Assembly (NCBI GenBank): GCA_040383605.1
Contig: JBEIDF010000003.1
Span: 1 to 64,000 of the forward strand
Source: M3007 sp040383605
GTDB taxonomy: Bacteria > Bacteroidota > Bacteroidia > Chitinophagales > Saprospiraceae
DNA: 64,000 nt
Direction of reading: 5' to 3'
Position numbers and translations under genes: made by a program
Shown: piece after piece, positions 63,201 to 64,000 of the stretch
Layout of the letters: every line of letters begins with the position of its first letter
Numbering within the stretch: position 1 is the stretch's first letter
The notes under the pieces: model-generated
Seen by the model: only the letters and a program-made list of their open reading frames with translations
What the model was told of the DNA's origin: nothing
Database searches by the model: none

Positions 63201-64000
63201 ACTTCTTTCCTCCACTCCCGCAGGTGGATCCGGGGTATATACTCTGTTCAACTGGACGGGACCAGACAACTATGTGGCTTCGGCACAAAATCCGGTTGGG
63301 TTTTCTACCACGATTGCCTCCGGCGGCGTGTACCAGTTAAAAGTTACTGATAATCGCGGTTGCACAGCTACAGCAACTACTACGGTAACTATTGTACCCA
63401 AACCCATTGCGACTGCCACAAATAATGGGCCTGCTTGTATAGGTACCAACATCAATCTTTCCCTAAATATAACGGGCGGTTCCGGCATATTGGGTTCCTT
63501 CAATTGGACAGGGCCGAATAACTTTACTTCCAACCTTCAAAGCCCGACTACTTTCCAGGCTGCATTGATTAAAGCAGGTGTATATAGGGTAACGGCTACC
63601 GATAATGCCGGTTGTACCGCTACGGCCTCCACGACTCTGGCTGTATCGTCGAATGTTGCACCAAACATAATAGTTACAAGTAACAGCCCGGTGGTATGCC
63701 AAAATGGAATAATTGATCTGAATTCCACGCCTTCCAGCGGAAGTGGCGCTTATATTTCGTTTACCTGGAACGGCCCCAATAATTATGCCGCAGCCGTCCA
63801 GAATCCGGCGCCTTTTATTGCTACCGCAAATACGAACGGCGCCTACACCGTAAAGGTGGTTGATAGTAATCAATGCCCCAATACCGGCTCCCTTGACATA
63901 GGCATCAATCAGCTATCTGTAACCGCCTCGAACACCGGTGATTGCGCTACACCCCAAATCACGCTATTAAGCCAAGCCGCAAGCGGTACAGGCGTTTACA
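60235..64000 (+). CDS. Giant Ig-repeat secreted protein (3' partial)
   Basis: The frame from the ATG at 60235 is open to the window end: 1255 codons are visible and the stop lies beyond. A signal peptide (MIRILQNIFVRVILSCC ... AEAASA) is followed by a VIGVFVGSELRGVA module (~44-130), a T-x-W-S-V-L-type Ig region, a second, diverged module (AAFVNGVLAATA, ~306-390), a cadherin-like domain (~462-555, PASVNFQENACYELYN), and then Ig/PKD-like repeats of ~90 residues (seven complete after a diverged first one), each with GSGxYxxFxWxGPNxY and GCTA. The modules match those in the gene before it, and the repeats are relatives of those in the giants at the window start. A T9SS C-terminal domain is expected but not seen. 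No frame break was found. Confidence 0.88.
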   Translation, partial: MIRILQNIFVRVILSCCMLCTLSFTAEAASAELAPLPNWNINPANFQFRMDMVIRVQYQGVPSNDAGSVIGVFVGSELRGVATPINIGSDLFFFTTIYSNTYTGETLRFRAYYAPEDQVYGSPDTLIFTNYAIIGTISNPFWINIDPNLDFPPEILPLVQDTTIQNIPFEPKYLTSLLVSQDGDPVTWSVLPGSNLTAVIVNDSLFVNAASPAWTGTDSVRIIATENTPGQLRDTIYARFTVLPDYGPPVWGSVPGQTIFGGSSFTPFDLDQALTFNGPCRAFDLDVAPFSGSDPTPTWLAPAPTPLMMTIVARPIFLDIPLAGSGAVLAAFVNGVLAATATPAGDFPNVSYSLQLQNVDLGAISFQFYHAEKQYQYNSGSPLTFSGGSSVGSSSAPYVIQFSPISPLLTADGNVQLQINDTVWRGSFPIDFIVWDCDYPAQRRDTTTASFIIQDNNNPLITSPASVNFQENACYELYNTQTSDPNDSEGSGLTYSITGGADAAKFSINSSTGQLSWNNFLPDYENPGDTNSDNQYWVTIQVTNSLMLTDQVNLIVRVTQDTDGPFNPQLTNSTGFCIVGASTVLQASGGTTYAWSTGAVTPAITVNSAGLYFVTITDSGACSAVLSLPLSVAPTIAATGNTGVVCLGTNIVLSSTPAGGSGNYASFSWSGPNNFLSSLQNPAPLNAGVASGGLYTVVVTDDAGCTASATVAINVTLIGAPTITATGIGLLCVGEPLDLNSIPFGGAGNYIQFRWSGPNNYAATVQNPSPFNVVASSGGLYAVTVTDFQGCTASGSISVTVNPLPAITAGSNSPLCIGKQVMLTSTPTGGSGVYTAFSWQGPAGYTSNAEDPVSFDANLNGSGLYSVTVVDEFGCAATSSVNVSITSNPSISNAVVGSTCAGSALTLASTPSGGSGVYTSFNWSGPNGYSASVEDPAPIPAAIATDGIYSVTVTDNAGCSGTASTVVTIHPLPSIATQSNSPVCENANLLLSSTPAGGSGVYTLFNWTGPDNYVASAQNPVGFSTTIASGGVYQLKVTDNRGCTATATTTVTIVPKPIATATNNGPACIGTNINLSLNITGGSGILGSFNWTGPNNFTSNLQSPTTFQAALIKAGVYRVTATDNAGCTATASTTLAVSSNVAPNIIVTSNSPVVCQNGIIDLNSTPSSGSGAYISFTWNGPNNYAAAVQNPAPFIATANTNGAYTVKVVDSNQCPNTGSLDIGINQLSVTASNTGDCATPQITLLSQAASGTGVY
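62160..63900 (+). repeat. Tandem ~88-residue Ig/PKD-like repeats in the terminal giant (coding)
   Basis: Seven full units of about 245-265 bp plus the start of an eighth. Each has STPxGGSGxY before the F-x-W-x-GPN core, an inserted x-PF/x-PI segment, and TDNAGCTA. The GSG-Y insertion before the tryptophan core separates this subtype from the two subtypes at the window start. Confidence 0.85.

Overview
The window is a Bacteroidota chromosome segment, most likely from the Saprospiria (Saprospiraceae or relatives); that family-level placement is inference. The supporting signs are very long secreted proteins built from Ig/PKD-like repeats with type IX secretion system (T9SS) C-terminal domains, a PorP/SprF protein next to a PorE-like OmpA protein, an S46 dipeptidyl-peptidase, DUF2911 and DUF4230 proteins, many '...AQ' signal peptides, and -7 promoter boxes of the Bacteroidota type (TAnnTTTG). 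No rRNA, tRNA, CRISPR array, integrase or transposase was seen.

Region 1 (1-12.2 kb) holds two giant tandem paralogues. The first is cut by the window start. Both have GCDS modules, 18-20 cysteine-paired repeats, one SprB-type repeat and a gliding-motility-associated C-terminal domain. Strong hairpin terminators separate and follow them.

Region 2 (12.2-33.4 kb) is mixed housekeeping and envelope metabolism: an Lrp/AsnC regulator, an S41 processing protease, a DUF4230 protein, RlmI-type methyltransferase, a BNR/Asp-box lipoprotein, a secreted tail-collar protein, a vanadium-haloperoxidase-like lipoprotein, Ffh, a PLDc_N membrane peptide, a FemAB/GNAT-like protein, a PLP enzyme overlapping a DPP11-like peptidase, and a Nudix hydrolase. 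A tight forward run follows: pyrE, M42 peptidase, NlpC/P60-like protein, queE, folP. An ElaA-type acetyltransferase faces it. The NlpC/P60 protein has lost its catalytic cysteine.

Region 3 (33.6-47.9 kb) holds a DUF2911 protein, a T9SS-exported esterase, ClpC, a STAS protein followed by an Mla-type lipid transport operon (mlaE, mlaF, mlaD), beta-phosphoglucomutase with a GH13 amylase lipoprotein, a Kup potassium transporter, and a family 9 glycosyltransferase.

Region 4 (48.1-64 kb) is a second surface-protein region: PorP/SprF, a PorE-like OmpA protein, an 800-bp gene-free stretch full of palindromes, a secreted tail-collar/fibre-like protein, a 2355-residue LamG protein with a T9SS type A tail, and the first 1255 codons of another Ig-repeat giant that runs off the window. 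The last two share a recurring ~85-residue module. PorP/SprF, the OmpA anchor and the giants plausibly form one export and surface-display programme.

Non-coding points of most interest are a family of long imperfect palindromes (19.3 kb, 51.5 kb, 51.8 kb) and a multi-hairpin candidate RNA at 22.55-22.74 kb. Coordinates and motifs were read by eye; no homology or folding search was run.
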